64,000 bases of DNA from Zopfochytrium polystomum (lineage: Eukaryota > Chytridiomycota > Chytridiomycetes > Chytridiales > Chytridiaceae): assembly GCA_025765615.1 (NCBI GenBank), contig JAIVFJ010000020.1, positions 62,001 through 126,000 of the forward strand, written 5' to 3'. Every line of letters starts with the position of its first letter. Position 1 is the stretch's first letter. The position numbers and the translations under genes were made by a program. Positions 11,982-23,099 of this stretch are shown here, piece after piece. Under the pieces are notes generated by a model. It worked only from the letters and a program-made list of their open reading frames with translations, was not told the DNA's origin and did no database searches.

Positions 11982-12770
11982 CCGATGTGTCAGCAAAGTT
12001 ATTCACATCTCTGGCAACTTGCCTTGAGGGGCGAACAGCCCTTCGACGGGACCGGCGCGACTGCGGCATCGTTGTTGGTGGCGACGAGGACGACGGCAAG
12101 GAGTGCGGCGACGTTGAAGGGCGTGGAGCTGTCTCGCGGGCGCAGTGGGCCACGCATTGGGTGTTTCCTCCAGATTAATCGGATAAGCAGATTTCGACGC
12201 AAACGTACATGTGTTCTCCTGCTTCTTCTTTTTTTCTTGTTTTAAAATCCTAAACGCCCGGCCGCGGGGACTCGGGACATCAACGGTAAACCCAACAGCT
12301 CTGGTGGGGTTCCGGCACGCGCCGCGCTGATTAGCGCTCGTTATGAGAAGCCCGCTCATAACTGAACACCACTTGGGTCATGTTACACTCACGAGATGTT
12401 GGGATATCACCTTTACAGACAAAACTATGGCGAAGCTCTCGTTCGAAGAAAAGGGGGAATCAAATTTTCGATGAACACACTTTGGTTTGTCATTCTCTTT
12501 TACGTTCAATGAGGGATTATGAAAAGAAAAAAAAACAGAAACGAACTGCGTCACAAACAGTTGCACACCCGCAATTCTGAGGGTGCGCACTATCTTCCGA
12601 CGCGTAGCAACCGAGATTAAAAGAAAGTCAAAGGAAGAGGGGGACACATACACAAGAGACGCAAAAGCTGGTAAGGTGGGGGTTTGCAAGTAAGGGCAGG
12701 AGGCTCTTTTTTTTGCGGTGGTTCGTGAGGTTTTTTCGGTTTTTCTCTCTCAAGGGACTCGGGCGTCAGA
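11982..12770. other. Intergenic or possible upstream exon
   Basis: Apart from the possible signal-like exon at 12154-12020 on the minus strand, I see nothing supportable here. Confidence 0.4.
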
Positions 12771-13846
12771 TCAGCAGTGCGGGCCGATGGGAACAGCCGT
12801 CGCGGACGCGTCGTTGCGCCCGAGGTTGCCAAGGCCAAACAGGTTCTCGACCGACTTCAAGAAGCTGTAGTGGTTGTACGTGGCGGTGTCCGTCACGCCC
12901 TTCCCGTACGTTCCCGCGCCGACCAGGATAGTGTAAATAGGGCCAACAGCTCGCGAAGTCAGCAACCCGGCGGTCTCGTCAAACGTAATGTAAAACAGGG
13001 TATTCGCGTACACCGGGTTTGTCAGCTTCGGCTCCAAAAAGTTCTGCAGCCAGGTCGCGGCGGTGGGGATGTCCGTGTCGTGGGCGTCGTCGTCGAGGTT
13101 GGGCGTGAAGAACATGTACTGCGGGAGGTTCCCCGCGGCGGCGTCGGTGTCGAGCTGGGCGCTGTTGACGATGTGGGAGGTGCAGCGGGTGGTGTTTCCG
13201 CTGATGGAGGTGAAGGAGATGAACGGGTTGTGCTTGCGTGCGTAGCGGCCGATGGTCGCCGCGGTGTTGCAGCCGGAGGTGGAGTAGTCTTCTTGGTAGG
13301 CTTTCCAGGTGACGCCCTTTGCCTCCAGCAGGTCGGCGACGTTGGTCTGCGAGAGGTCGACGTTGCTGTCGCTGGTGACGCCGAGGGTGTCGCCGGCGAC
13401 CATGGCGATGTAGTTGGGCTGGGACGGGTGGGTTTCGCCGTTCATGTTGGTCAGGTAGTAGCCCTTGTTTGCGAGGGTGGTGCCAAAGTAGGCGTTGGAC
13501 TGCACGTCGGCTTCGTTCTGGTTCTCAAACACGATGTACATGACGTTCTTGATGCACCCCTGTGGTTGTTCGAGGCAGGTCAAAGGATGTGGTGAAGCGT
13601 GGGTTAGACCATCGTGAAGACCAGGACCACGCTGGATTAAAACGTCGTTGTCGACCCGCAGCGATCGGGCAGGCAGCTGTCCCGACTACTCACGGACGGC
13701 GTCGGGGCGGGGCCGGGCGCAGACGTCGTTGTGGTTGTGGAGGTGGCGCCGCCGCCCGGCACGGGAGCGGGGAAGGCGCCGACTCCGGAGGAGTGCGCGG
13801 CGAGGGCGACGGCGGCGGTGGCGGCGGCGAGGGTGAGCAGCTGCAT
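12771..13846 (-). CDS. Secreted phosphoesterase (fungal acid phosphatase, PF04185 type), 313 aa
   Basis: Two exons: 13846-13694 and 13559-12771, with one 134-bp GT-AG intron in phase 0. Exon 1 encodes a signal peptide (MQLLTLAAATAAVALAAHSS) and a Pro/Thr linker. Exon 2 encodes the catalytic domain. It begins with NVMYIVFENQNE, as in phosphate-repressible acid phosphatases, followed by GETHPSQPNYIAMVAGDTLG, TPNLDDDAHDTD and a late ITFDE motif; these carry the expected metal-ligand Glu, Asn, Asp and His positions. Family role: hydrolysis of phosphate monoesters outside the cell to scavenge phosphate. Length is somewhat short compared with fungal relatives of about 400 aa. A (GA)n tract lies about 260-340 bp upstream. 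Confidence in the family is good; the substrate is not determinable. Confidence 0.85.
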
Positions 13847-14110
13847 ATGGTTCGATTGGATTGACTGGAAAGAGGTCCTTGTGCGGTGATTATTTCTTGG
13901 CACTGCACAAAAGAAGAAAATGTTGACGCGGATCAGCAGCATTTCAATGCGATGTGTCGCGTCTGTCTCCAGGTCTTATGCGCACCCGTATATGGAAACG
14001 GGAAAAAATTCCAAACAAGCTTCATGCACGCGCTGGACGGTCGCCGGCGGTCACGCGCATTGGATGTGACCCCTTCGTACTGCGCACCAATAACGGAACA
14101 AGGGAGGGAG

Positions 14111-14124
14111 CGAGAGAGAAAGAG

Positions 14125-14181
<57 letters not shown>

Positions 14182-14191
14182 GAGAGAGAGT
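14111..14191. repeat. (GA)n microsatellite
   Basis: A GA tract with minor interruptions, upstream of the phosphatase gene on its promoter side. The rest of 13847-14943 has no supportable gene. Confidence 0.85.
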
Positions 14192-14943
14192 GATTCAAGC
14201 AAATGTGTCGTCACAGTGGATCTGATGGTCGATGCCGCGAAAGTGCCAAGCAAACGGTTGGACAAACCGAAAATTAAATTTACAATCCGCCGTCGACCGG
14301 GTGCAAGAGACAGAAAAAAAGAGAAAAAAAAAACAAAAAAACTAACCACCACAGCCAACCAAACACCTTTCCGATCCGCTTTCGGCGGGAAAGCGTTTAC
14401 CGAACGGGAAAGCGGTGGTTGTGGGCGTTATGGGACATTAGGGGAAGTCAGGTGAGCCCATGCGCAAGCCGGGGGCAGGCGATCACGCAGAGGTCCTCTT
14501 CTCGCCAAAGTTCATTGGAATGAACGGTAGGAGCTGTGCGCTTCGGCGGTCTCTGACGGTCGTGTCGCTGCCGGCGTGATATGAGTAAGGAACGTGACGG
14601 CTCCGCTACGGAGCTGCGGACAGGGCCGTTCAAGTTTTGATGCTTTATTGGTTGATGACTGTTTATCCAAGTATCTTCTTCGTGAGTCTTCAGTCAGCAC
14701 GCCAACCGCATTTTTTTCGAAATCACCTCCCATTATGATTATCAATGACGTCGCTTGCGTAGCGAATGACGGTTTTGAGAAGAAACCCCAGCTTAGTTGT
14801 TTGTGTGAATCCAAAGGCGAGTCTTAAATAAAGAAAGCAGGTATATTCGCATTTGTTTAGCAATATTGGTGCCTGTGGGAAAGAAAAAAATATGTATATG
14901 GTGGGCAGGAAAACACTTCCGCCACCCAGAATCTTAACTTGAT

Positions 14944-16172
14944 TCAGTGGCATTTCCGGTGCACAATACGCGGACCGCTCTCGTCGTACTCCTGCTTTGA
15001 CACCCACATTCGCTGAAACGTCGACAGCGACGCTAAAATCGACCCGCCGATCCAGACACTATATCTGCGCTCAGGCGGCGCAACCACCCTTACTCTCCAC
15101 GACGACCGTGCCAGCTGGATGAGCTCCCTGTGCATGCGGTCGCCGAGCCCGGGGTACAAGGTCGATCCGCCGGACAAGACCACGTTGTCGTAAAGCTCCT
15201 GTCGTAGGTCCACGTCGCACTTGAGGATCGCGTTTGTACGTCGTCTCGGCAATGCCGGGAGACTCCAGGTCGACCATTGATGGTTGGAAGAGCGCTTCGG
15301 GCGCCCGGAAGCGCTCGCTGCCGATGGTCATGATTTGGCCTTCGGGGAGCTCGTATGCTTTTTCGACGGAGGAGGTCATTTCTTGGTTGTAGTCAAGGGC
15401 GACATGGCATAGCTTCTCTTTGATATCGCGGACGATTTCGAGCCCGCCGTTGTTAGTGACCACGTAGCCGCTATCCATTAGGATACGCTTAAGGTACTCG
15501 GTAATGCCGCTGCCGGCGAGGTTGATGCGTTCGATTGCGTGGTGCAACTGTTTTGAATGAGAGTGAGAAAGACGAGCAAAACACGATTTAAATGGAGTAT
15601 CATCACGGACCGAGTATCCCTCATAAATTGGGACAACGTGTGAAACGCCATCGCCGGAGTCAATAACGATACCAGTCGTGCGACCGGCAGCGTACAACGA
15701 AAGCACGGCTTGGATGGAGACGTAGAAGGCGGGGACGTTGAAAGTTTCAAACATAATTTGGATCATCTTTTCGCGGTTGGCCTTGAAGTTAAGAGGAGCC
15801 TCCGTAAGTAGAACTGGGTGCTCTTCGGGGGGAGTGCGAAGCTCAATGTAGAAAGTGTGATGCCTTGTATAGCGGGTGCAAAGTTAATGAAAGAAAAGAA
15901 GGAAAGGAAAGCGGAATGTTCACCACATCTTCTCCATGTCGTCCCAGTTTGTAACGATACCGTTCTCAATTGGATAACGTAGCGAGAGAATACCACGATG
16001 CGCTTGGGTTAGGGTTATAGTCTTTCTCCGCCATACCGACCGTCGCTTTTTGGTAACGAGGACGACCTACAATGGCTGGAAGGATCGCTCGAGGATCATC
16101 GTCACCACCGAAGCCAGCCTTGCACATGTCAGAGCCATGGTCGATAACGAGCGCGGGAACGTCGTCGAGCAT
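14944..16172 (-). pseudogene. Actin-like gene, frameshifted
   Basis: The whole actin fold is present: [20 protein letters not shown] at the start, [83 protein letters not shown], and a C-terminus IVHRKCH in place of the usual IVHRKCF. Two introns are clear: 60 bp after MEKM-TG and 66 bp after EGYS. Two frame breaks occur. Near 16003-16018 the loop normally encoding about ten residues after KD(S)Y is replaced by a telomere-like tract, losing about 8 nt. Near 15240 one extra A lies between ETTY and NAILKCD. The phosphate loop also reads GSD where actins have GSG. Together these suggest a decayed extra actin copy, although one break could be an assembly indel. Confidence 0.85.
16006..16017 (+). 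repeat. Telomere-like tract inside the actin pseudogene
   Basis: GGGTTAGGGTTA, two TTAGGG-type units, sits exactly where the actin reading frame is broken. Confidence 0.7.
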
Positions 16173-17364
16173 CGGAACGATTTCCCCAAAGTGTGTGTTT
16201 CTCAATTGTTTGTGCAGGAATGAGATCGGAAGAGCTTCCGAGTCGAACGAGTTCTTCGCTATATACTACTGGTGAGCGTTCTTCGAAGCGACGGTGGATG
16301 TCTCAGCGATCGCTTTCGGAGTGAGTGGACGGTGGGTGGCTGTTTTTCCCTCTCCGATGTTTTCTTTCCCAATAAATTTTTTCCCCACCCTCCAACGCCC
16401 ACAACCGATCACTGTCAGTCAGATCCATGCACGTTGTGGAGGCCTGGTGGGACTACCTCCTCCTGGCAGACGAAGGGCGTGGCCACTCCAGGACAATCCG
16501 TGCGCGAAACAAGCCGGGTGCTGCTGCAGGCAGGGTGGATTCTGACAAGGGCGCTCTCTCTATTGCGAAAGTTTCTATCCTCGTTCCCAAACTATCCCTC
16601 CAGTCTTTTCGACATTGGGGACTGTGCGGTGCAGGCAGCATTATTTTTCAAGGTGGATCCCATTCTGATTGGAACCATCATCGTCTTGGTTCTGTCGACC
16701 GGAGAAACCTTGCTGGCCGACTGCAACCCAGTCCGGCGGAATTCAGTCGGCAGTGTGTTGTCGTTGACCTATTCGCCACACGAATCCGTGGTGCCTCCGT
16801 ACGGACGATTCAACCGCACTATCAAATTTTTAGATTTAACCAGCCTCCCAGCAAAATATAGGACCTTTAAAGCACTCTTTGAAAGAAAAATTGGGGATCG
16901 GGCATTAATCTCAAGAGTCGATTACTCGAAGACCTCGGAATATGAAAAGACCAACACCAAGACGAATTGCTCGAACTGACACAGTCCGCACTTGAGTTTC
17001 GCACTGGCTGGAGCTGTCTGGCTCGCGAGCCGGAGTCGCCGCAACCAGCACTGAAACTGATACGAGAATGTGTGTTGACAATGATCGAACTTTCAGCTTT
17101 ACAGCACACTCATCTCAGGGAAGCGCCTGAATTACATTTAATAACAACTGTCTGATGATTTGCAAATCGCTGACCCTCCTCGTCGAACATGCGCTCCAGG
17201 CTGAGTTAACAAAGTTGAGGCGAACACCGTCCAGCGTTGAGCACGATTTGAGCACAGGCAGAGCCCATCGGCCTGGTGGCGGGCCAGGCTGAAAGAAGGA
17301 GCATAAGCAGATGGAACAGAATATTATTTTTCTGCATTATCAGCGAATGCTGCAGCTTGTGGGG
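16173..17364. other. Intergenic with one doubtful ORF
   Basis: An ORF at 16272-16979 (+) of 235 codons is open and includes one hydrophobic stretch (PILIGTIIVLVLSTGETLLA). Composition and the lack of any known motif make it doubtful, so I do not call it a gene. Confidence 0.3.
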
Positions 17365-17438
17365 CGCTACCGGGTGGACTTGAACCACCAACCTTGCGGT
17401 TAACAGCCGCACGCGCTAACCAGTTGCGCCACGGCAGC
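17365..17438 (-). tRNA. tRNA-Asn (GTT)
   Basis: Reverse-strand cloverleaf: acceptor GCTGCCG pairs with CGGTAGC (one G-T wobble), D arm GCGC/GCGC, anticodon loop CTGTTAA giving GTT, T arm TGGTGGTTCAAGTCCACC, and discriminator G. No intron. Confidence 0.95.
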
Positions 17439-19149
17439 CGTTACTTCATTCATTCACCATTAAGATTATGATCACTAAGAATTCTTCCATACTCTCCCTT
17501 CTCTCGATGTTGATCAGATTTCGCCCGATTTGGTTTCATCATTGCCGATATTCTTGTCGGACACAGCTTGAGAAACCGGGATCGCATCCTTTCTTCTTCT
17601 CCCCTTGTGGTATTGGGGACATTTTTTCTTTCCTCCAACGACCATCTACCTCCCCCCTTTCTCGTCCCGTCATTGCTCTACTGTTCCAAATGGCACGAAG
17701 TAATGCAGATTCTTGTCATTCCTTTGTGGCATTGGCGTATCCCGTTCGGTGGCACAATTCGCCGGAGGTTCAGGAGGCGACGCCCAAAAAACAGCTGTAT
17801 CTGCAGACCTTATGCACCGGCTCGTTTAGCATTAACATTCTTCCCCACTGGAAAGCTTCTGTTGCTGTGCACTAGAACTCGTGCTATTGCTTAGGCGTGG
17901 CGGGTGAGATCTCGGCACGAGTTGTATCGGGTGAGCGACCATATGCATAACACAGAGCTTGAGGGAGAGTTAATGCGCAAGTGAGAGAAGGAGGAGCTTG
18001 AGGTGCGGGCCGTTTGCGCGTTTACGCTTCTTAACCGCACCTTGCGCGCCGGTGGCTAGCCCGCACTAACATTGTGATAGAGCGAAGGGAAAGGTCTGCA
18101 CACCCTAATTCTTCTCCTTGCACCTGGCGCGGTCTGCGATGGACGGGTGCCGTTGCGGAACGGCACGCAGGATTTATTTAGTGAGCCTCCGCCAAGTTTC
18201 TGATCACTCCATTCCGCACACTGGTCGTCCACGGCGTGAGGGAGCAATTGGCACCACGGTGCTGTTCGATAATTTGCACCCTGGCCGGTCGCGACTTCCA
18301 ATCGTGGAATAATGGAAAGAAGAGAAATTGTTGCCTTGGATCTTCAAACAGTGAAATGCTGAAACTGCCCTCGAGCACGTGATCGTGTACGCAACTTCCT
18401 TGATCGCGCTTTCGGTACGATCTTGTGCTCGTAATGAACGTTCAAAGTAGCTCATAAGCCGCCTAGTTTAAATTTCATATACCAAAAAGTGTGCGAATCT
18501 GAGAGATTGGCTGAGCTTTTTTTTTTTTCATTTCTGCCGTCTTTCACATCAGTTAGTGAAAGAGAGCTGATTTTGGTCATGCGGTTCCGCAGAGCTGTTA
18601 CTTCCGGCAATGCAATTCCGATTCATATGGAACTTCTCTGAGAGCTCAGCCTCTTTGTTACTCGCGCTCTTTCTCTTTCGGTACAGAGACGTATTTCGGT
18701 TGGTGGGGCGGCCAGCGTGGTGAGACGGTGAGAGACCGAAGGAGACACCAACCAAGTTCACGCGCCAAATTAAGAAGAAAAACGCACAAAAATTGTTAAG
18801 TGTACTCCGCCAATCGATTTGGCGCGAGGTCAGCGGCCACTCCAAACTCGAGTGCTGCTGGCTTTGGTGGCGCGGGCTCAGCCTTGTTGGTGGTTGGTCG
18901 TTTTTGTTTCCAGAAATGGAAATGGCCGCCTGAGCTCCAAATCCGGACTTGTTTGGGCTCAGCCCACTGAGATATGGGCCCGAGACAGGGTGCGTGACAC
19001 CGCACGGAAACCCATAGAATGGAGAGACTGAGGAAGACACAATCCGCCCAATTCCCACTCCACACCCAAAGCGTATAAAACCCGCCCGCGCTTCGAGCGA
19101 TCACAGAACTTACAATAACTTAGCCCACCAAACAAAGAAAGGACCTGCA
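17439..19149. other. Intergenic; promoter of secreted paralogue 1 at its end
   Basis: No convincing gene. A TATA-like TATAAAA lies near 19074, about 75 bp before the start codon of the secreted protein at 19150. Confidence 0.4.
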
Positions 19150-19947
19150 ATGCGCGCTCTCTCTCTCCTCCTTGCTCTATTGGCAACTGCGGCGTCCTTG
19201 GCCGCTTCGGCCCCTGTCGTCCAACAGTCGTCTTCGGACCTTGCCCAGCACTATGACGGTAGCTCCCCCGTCGTCGGTTTGAACAGACGTAAGCTCTCCC
19301 GCTACCTTGTCCTGACGATGTCCAAAACAAGGAGAACTGACTCAACCCCTTCCAAAAAAAACCTTCTTAGGTGCCCGCGGCCGGGGAGGCGGTGGCGGCG
19401 GCGGCGGTGGCCGGGGCGGCGGCGGAGGTGGTGGTGGCCGTCGTGCCGGTGGCGGCGGCGGCGGCGGCGGCGGCGGCTTCCGCAGCAGCTTCTCCCGCGG
19501 TTTGGGCCGCGGATTGGGCATTGGTGCCGGCTTAGTAGGCAGCGGCGTGCTTGGCGGCGGTGGCGGCGGCGGTGGTGGAGAAGGTAAGACAGGGACTTGT
19601 TCCTCCTCATCCCTCTTGTTCCGTGAATGCCGCTAATGTCGGTGTTTTTTTTCCTTTTTCCCTTCGCCATAGCTCAACTCGTCGACACAAGCGAGGCCGC
19701 GTACGAGCAAGACGAGTTTGACGACGACTCGGCATACGGCGTTGCGGCGTTTGACGACGAAGAGGCCTTCGATGAGGACGCCATGTACGACGACGATGCG
19801 GCTCTCGAAGACGAGGACGCATTCGATGATGACGATGCGTTGGACGAAGAAGAAATGTTGGATGACGAAGAAGTGTTGGACGACGACGAAGCCATCGACG
19901 AGGACGAGATGTACGAAGATGACGAGGTGGCCGAGGACGACGAGTGA
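19150..19947 (+). CDS. Secreted Gly-rich/acidic protein, paralogue 1, 208 aa
   Basis: Three exons: 19150-19288, 19371-19583 and 19673-19947 (introns 82 and 89 bp, both phase 1). Exon 1 encodes a signal peptide (MRALSLLLALLATAASLAAS) and a short Ser-rich stretch ending in the dibasic pair LNRR, a plausible Kex2-type cleavage site. Exon 2 is Gly/Arg-rich (runs of GGGGG with R, then FRSSFSRGLGRGLGIGAG) and strongly cationic. Exon 3 is almost entirely Asp/Glu with Ala and Tyr (DDEEAFDEDAMYDDD) to the stop. The same exon layout and phases recur at 24397 and 27131. Function is unknown; the charge split suggests a cationic peptide with a neutralising acidic tail, which is inference. Confidence 0.8.
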
Positions 19948-20476
19948 TGCAGTCCTACTTCCCCGTGCTCTCTTCGAAAAGTCTTCTTTCTCGGTCATAC
20001 GCATTTGCTGCTTTTCTTCTTGTTCCTTTAAGCTAGTACAATACATTTTGTGGTCATGAGCTGACTGCAGCTATCAAATTTTACCCTTTGAGGCCGGAAC
20101 CGTTCTGTAGTCCTCCGTGGGTGATGAGACCGCAAATACTGCTCAGCCACGCAATAAAATGAGGGCAGCCCAGACGTCAACGGCGCTTTTACCCTCCGAA
20201 CCACCCGTAGATATTATCGCCATCTTCCTAGCAAGGCGTAAGCAGCGAGGATGCCCTTGATGGTGACGCAGTGTGCGACAGGAACAGATTTGAAATAGGG
20301 AAGGCTTGTGGTGATGATTAGGGGAGAAAGAAAAAAACGCTGGATGAGAATTCTGCACTACGAGATTGCGGAAAAAGGCGATGGGTGAGCAAAATAAACC
20401 TTTCTTAGCACCTTATAATCTATTTTTTCGCGAATCGTCAGCCGCTACGGAAAGGTGCTGTGCAGGTTGGACCGCA

Positions 20477-20530
20477 TTGGCCGAGTGGGTAATTTTAAGA
20501 TGTTTCCCTCCGAGGGAACCCAGGCGTGAA
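20477..20530 (+). pseudogene. Degenerate tRNA-Gly-like fragment
   Basis: It shares TTGGCCGAGTGG and the anticodon-arm string TGTTTCCCTCCGA with the intact tRNA-Gly 330 bp downstream, but the D loop is altered and no T arm can be formed. Confidence 0.5.
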
Positions 20531-20810
20531 AATTACTGTAAAGTCACTTTCGAAGGTATCTGGTGGAATCTGTGAGGGAGGAACTTCTTCTTCTACGACG
20601 TTATTCACCTGTCGAATGTCCTTTCTGGTCAATGACTCAAGAACACCGTGGGTTTAGGAAAATGTCGGGTTGGTGCGATCGGAGCACCATGTCGACCACT
20701 CTCCCCTTTCCGTCAAAGCGCTTTGCGTCCCGCATCCCATCCCATTATGCCTTTCACCCTGGCGTCACATGCCATCTTCCGCAAGGTTGGAACAAACCTG
20801 AATTGCCTGT

Positions 20811-20884
20811 CGGCCGAGTGGTGTAGTGGTAACATGTTTCCCTCCGAAGGAAAAGAGCCTGGGTTCAAACCCCAGCTTGGTCGG
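20811..20884 (+). tRNA. tRNA-Gly (TCC)
   Basis: Acceptor CGGCCGA pairs with TTGGTCG (with wobbles), anticodon stem TTTCC/GGAAA with loop CTCCGAA gives TCC, and T arm CTGGG-TTCAAAC-CCCAG is perfect. Confidence 0.9.
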
Positions 20885-21980
20885 AACTTGATGATGCAGT
20901 TGTCGGATTTCCCAAGAAAGCTGTTGTTTAAGATTATGGGATGAGACTGAGGGAAACAGAAAGGATGCCGGCCTTTCTGGCTGCTCAGGGCTTTATCGCA
21001 TTGCACTCATACTCACACATCTCACTCACAGCAATAAAACTGAGGCAGGCGCTGGTAGATCGAACTCTCAGGTGTCAGGGGCCGCACAGAGTGTGGCCAC
21101 CAGAACCCTCTCAGGGACAGGAAGGCTGGGGACAACGACACCATCGTTGCAGCAGGCAAGCGCAGGGGATCCTCACTCCAACACAGAGCTGGCAATGTCA
21201 CACAGTCGCTGGTGGGACCAGCTGCATTCCCCACCCATGGCCCCTTAAGAGGAGCCCCACTAAGGGACCATGTACGCATCCAGGTGTGTACCATCTCTCA
21301 CTAACCCTCATCTCGTGAGCCAGATGGATTTGACAGGACTCTCTATTGGTGCCAAAGGACAGAAATCAGATTGAAGAAAAAAAGGGAAAAGAGAAATGGC
21401 CCAAAAACAGAGAGAGAGAAAATTGACAAGTCAATCCCCCTGACTTGGAGCATCCACCACAAATGTTCCAAGTCCCCCCAACCCTATGTGTGTATGTAAA
21501 AGTTCCTGAAATAAATAATAAATAAGGCAGGCTTGGGGTACAGCCTGTCAGGCACCCATCCCTAGGCAGTCAGGCAGCCTCTGTTAGTCACTGAAAAAGA
21601 AAATATGTTGAGAAAACCCTGGCGCAATGGAAACTGTTAAGACGAAAGACGTAAAAGCAGGCCCAAGAATAAAGACGGGTTAGCCACATATACACTTTGA
21701 TGACGCCTTGGAAACTAATGAACTGGGAAGAATAATAGGAGTCCCAATCCTTGCAGTTTTATGACAGGTACGCTTGTTTTTGCGAATAAAATCCAAAGAT
21801 GATGGCGATGGAGGAGGCAGAGGTTGTGGTGGAAGCAGGTAGCGTGGACTGGCGGAATATGAGCATTCATGAACAGATGGCAGCAGGGGGGTTTGCAGAG
21901 AGGCGGTTCGCTTCGGTCTTTTTCTTCTTTTTTCCGTCTCTCATTTACACCCTCTTCCCTCCCCACCAAAAAAAAACCCA
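20885..21980. other. Intergenic, transposon-like debris
   Basis: No supportable coding sequence. Composition changes from the GC-rich neighbours suggest old repeat DNA, but no element could be identified. Confidence 0.35.
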
Positions 21981-21991
21981 CTAGCTTTGGC

Positions 21992-22098
21992 GGCATCCAA
22001 GAAAAAGACAGCAAGGAGCTTACCTTCGCGGACCTCTGGACGCTGGACCTCGACAAGCTGACGCTGTACGAGGACCTGCGTGCGCAAGTTCGCAATGT
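21992..22098 (+). pseudogene. Fragment of a Kelch-repeat gene (KEL3/KLHDC4-like)
   Basis: After an acceptor-like CCCACTAG, a single exon-like stretch reads FGGIQEKDSKELTFADLWTL and then DLDKLTLYEDL. It has the GG-(x)n-DLWxLDL signature of a Kelch blade in KEL3/KLHDC4-type proteins. No neighbouring blades were found in any frame, so this looks like an orphan exon or gene remnant. Confidence 0.45.
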
Positions 22099-22370
22099 CA
22101 GTCATCATCACCACCTACGACCCGGTATGGAACACACAGTGGTGGTAGTCAAGGGTGTCAGGAACATGGCAGGACAGGGCAAGGCTGACAAGGAACTCAG
22201 AGGAGTGATGATTGTATTGGAAACAATAATTCACTGGAGGGATGGGACACGTCCCCCATTCCCCTTTTATACCTTTTGAGAGTCTTCATTGTCAAGACTC
22301 AATTCCAGAAAGAGCAATTAGTAATACATTGATACCAATGACAACAAGACAAGTCAGGAAAGCAAAGAAA

Positions 22371-22432
22371 GTTCCAGAAGGTTCCACAAGGTTCCATGAA
22401 GGAATGTTCTAGAAGCTTTCCAGAGGGTGATT
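22371..22432 (+). promoter_or_regulatory. Heat-shock-element-like array
   Basis: Alternating TTC and GAA blocks at 5-bp spacing (TTCCAGAAGGTTC, then TTCCATGAAGG, then TTCTAGAAGCTTTC) match the HSF consensus nTTCnnGAAnnTTCn. It lies in repeat-like DNA with no clear downstream gene. Confidence 0.5.
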
Positions 22433-23099
22433 CATAACAAAGGGAGAGGTGGAAGAAACAGGAAACTGAGGGTGCCGAGGGGCCAGTGGATGGCAATGGG
22501 CATGTTGACTCTGATACAGATAGTGAGACTGGTATTGGTTGAAGTTTGTGCAGTGATTCAGTTGCAGATTTCCGAACCTCATCTGTTCTCTATTTGTTTT
22601 CTTGTTGTTAATACCTTCCTTTGTGTTGGCGGAACTGACTGGTTAGCAGCAAGAGGCACAAGACAGACCCAAACCTATTGTGACTGTCAGTTATCGTTCT
22701 CACGATGCCCATGGGAGAGCGAGCCACTACCAATGCAGACCTGGGCGCTGGCTTGCACTGATGACCAATACTCCAAGTATTAAGTGGAACAGAAACCTGG
22801 TGTCAACAGTTTTCCTCCTCGTCTGCTCAAGCAGATAATATAGGAGAGATTTTTTACCCTGCGCCAGTCACGCTTGCCTAGCAACTATTACTGTGTGTTC
22901 TTTGCATTTCTTGTTTGTTGCTTCTCTCCTTGGCAACTCGTTCTTGCCTCTGGACATGTTTCTCTCATTTCATATGTGCGTACTTTTAACTTTCAAAGTT
23001 GCACATTCCTCACCTCTTCCCTTGGGGGAGCGGTTGGAGCAAATACATCCCAGTTGAAAAGTTCAGGTTATGGACCATGGACCAAGCCTACACTTTGCA

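Noticed and set aside
14512..14814. LINE endonuclease-like string (SLIIIMGGDFEKNAV)
   Set aside because: The similarity is short and isolated, with no other EEP motifs around it.
16272..16979. 235-codon ORF as a gene
   Set aside because: No motif, uneven composition and no supporting splice or promoter context.
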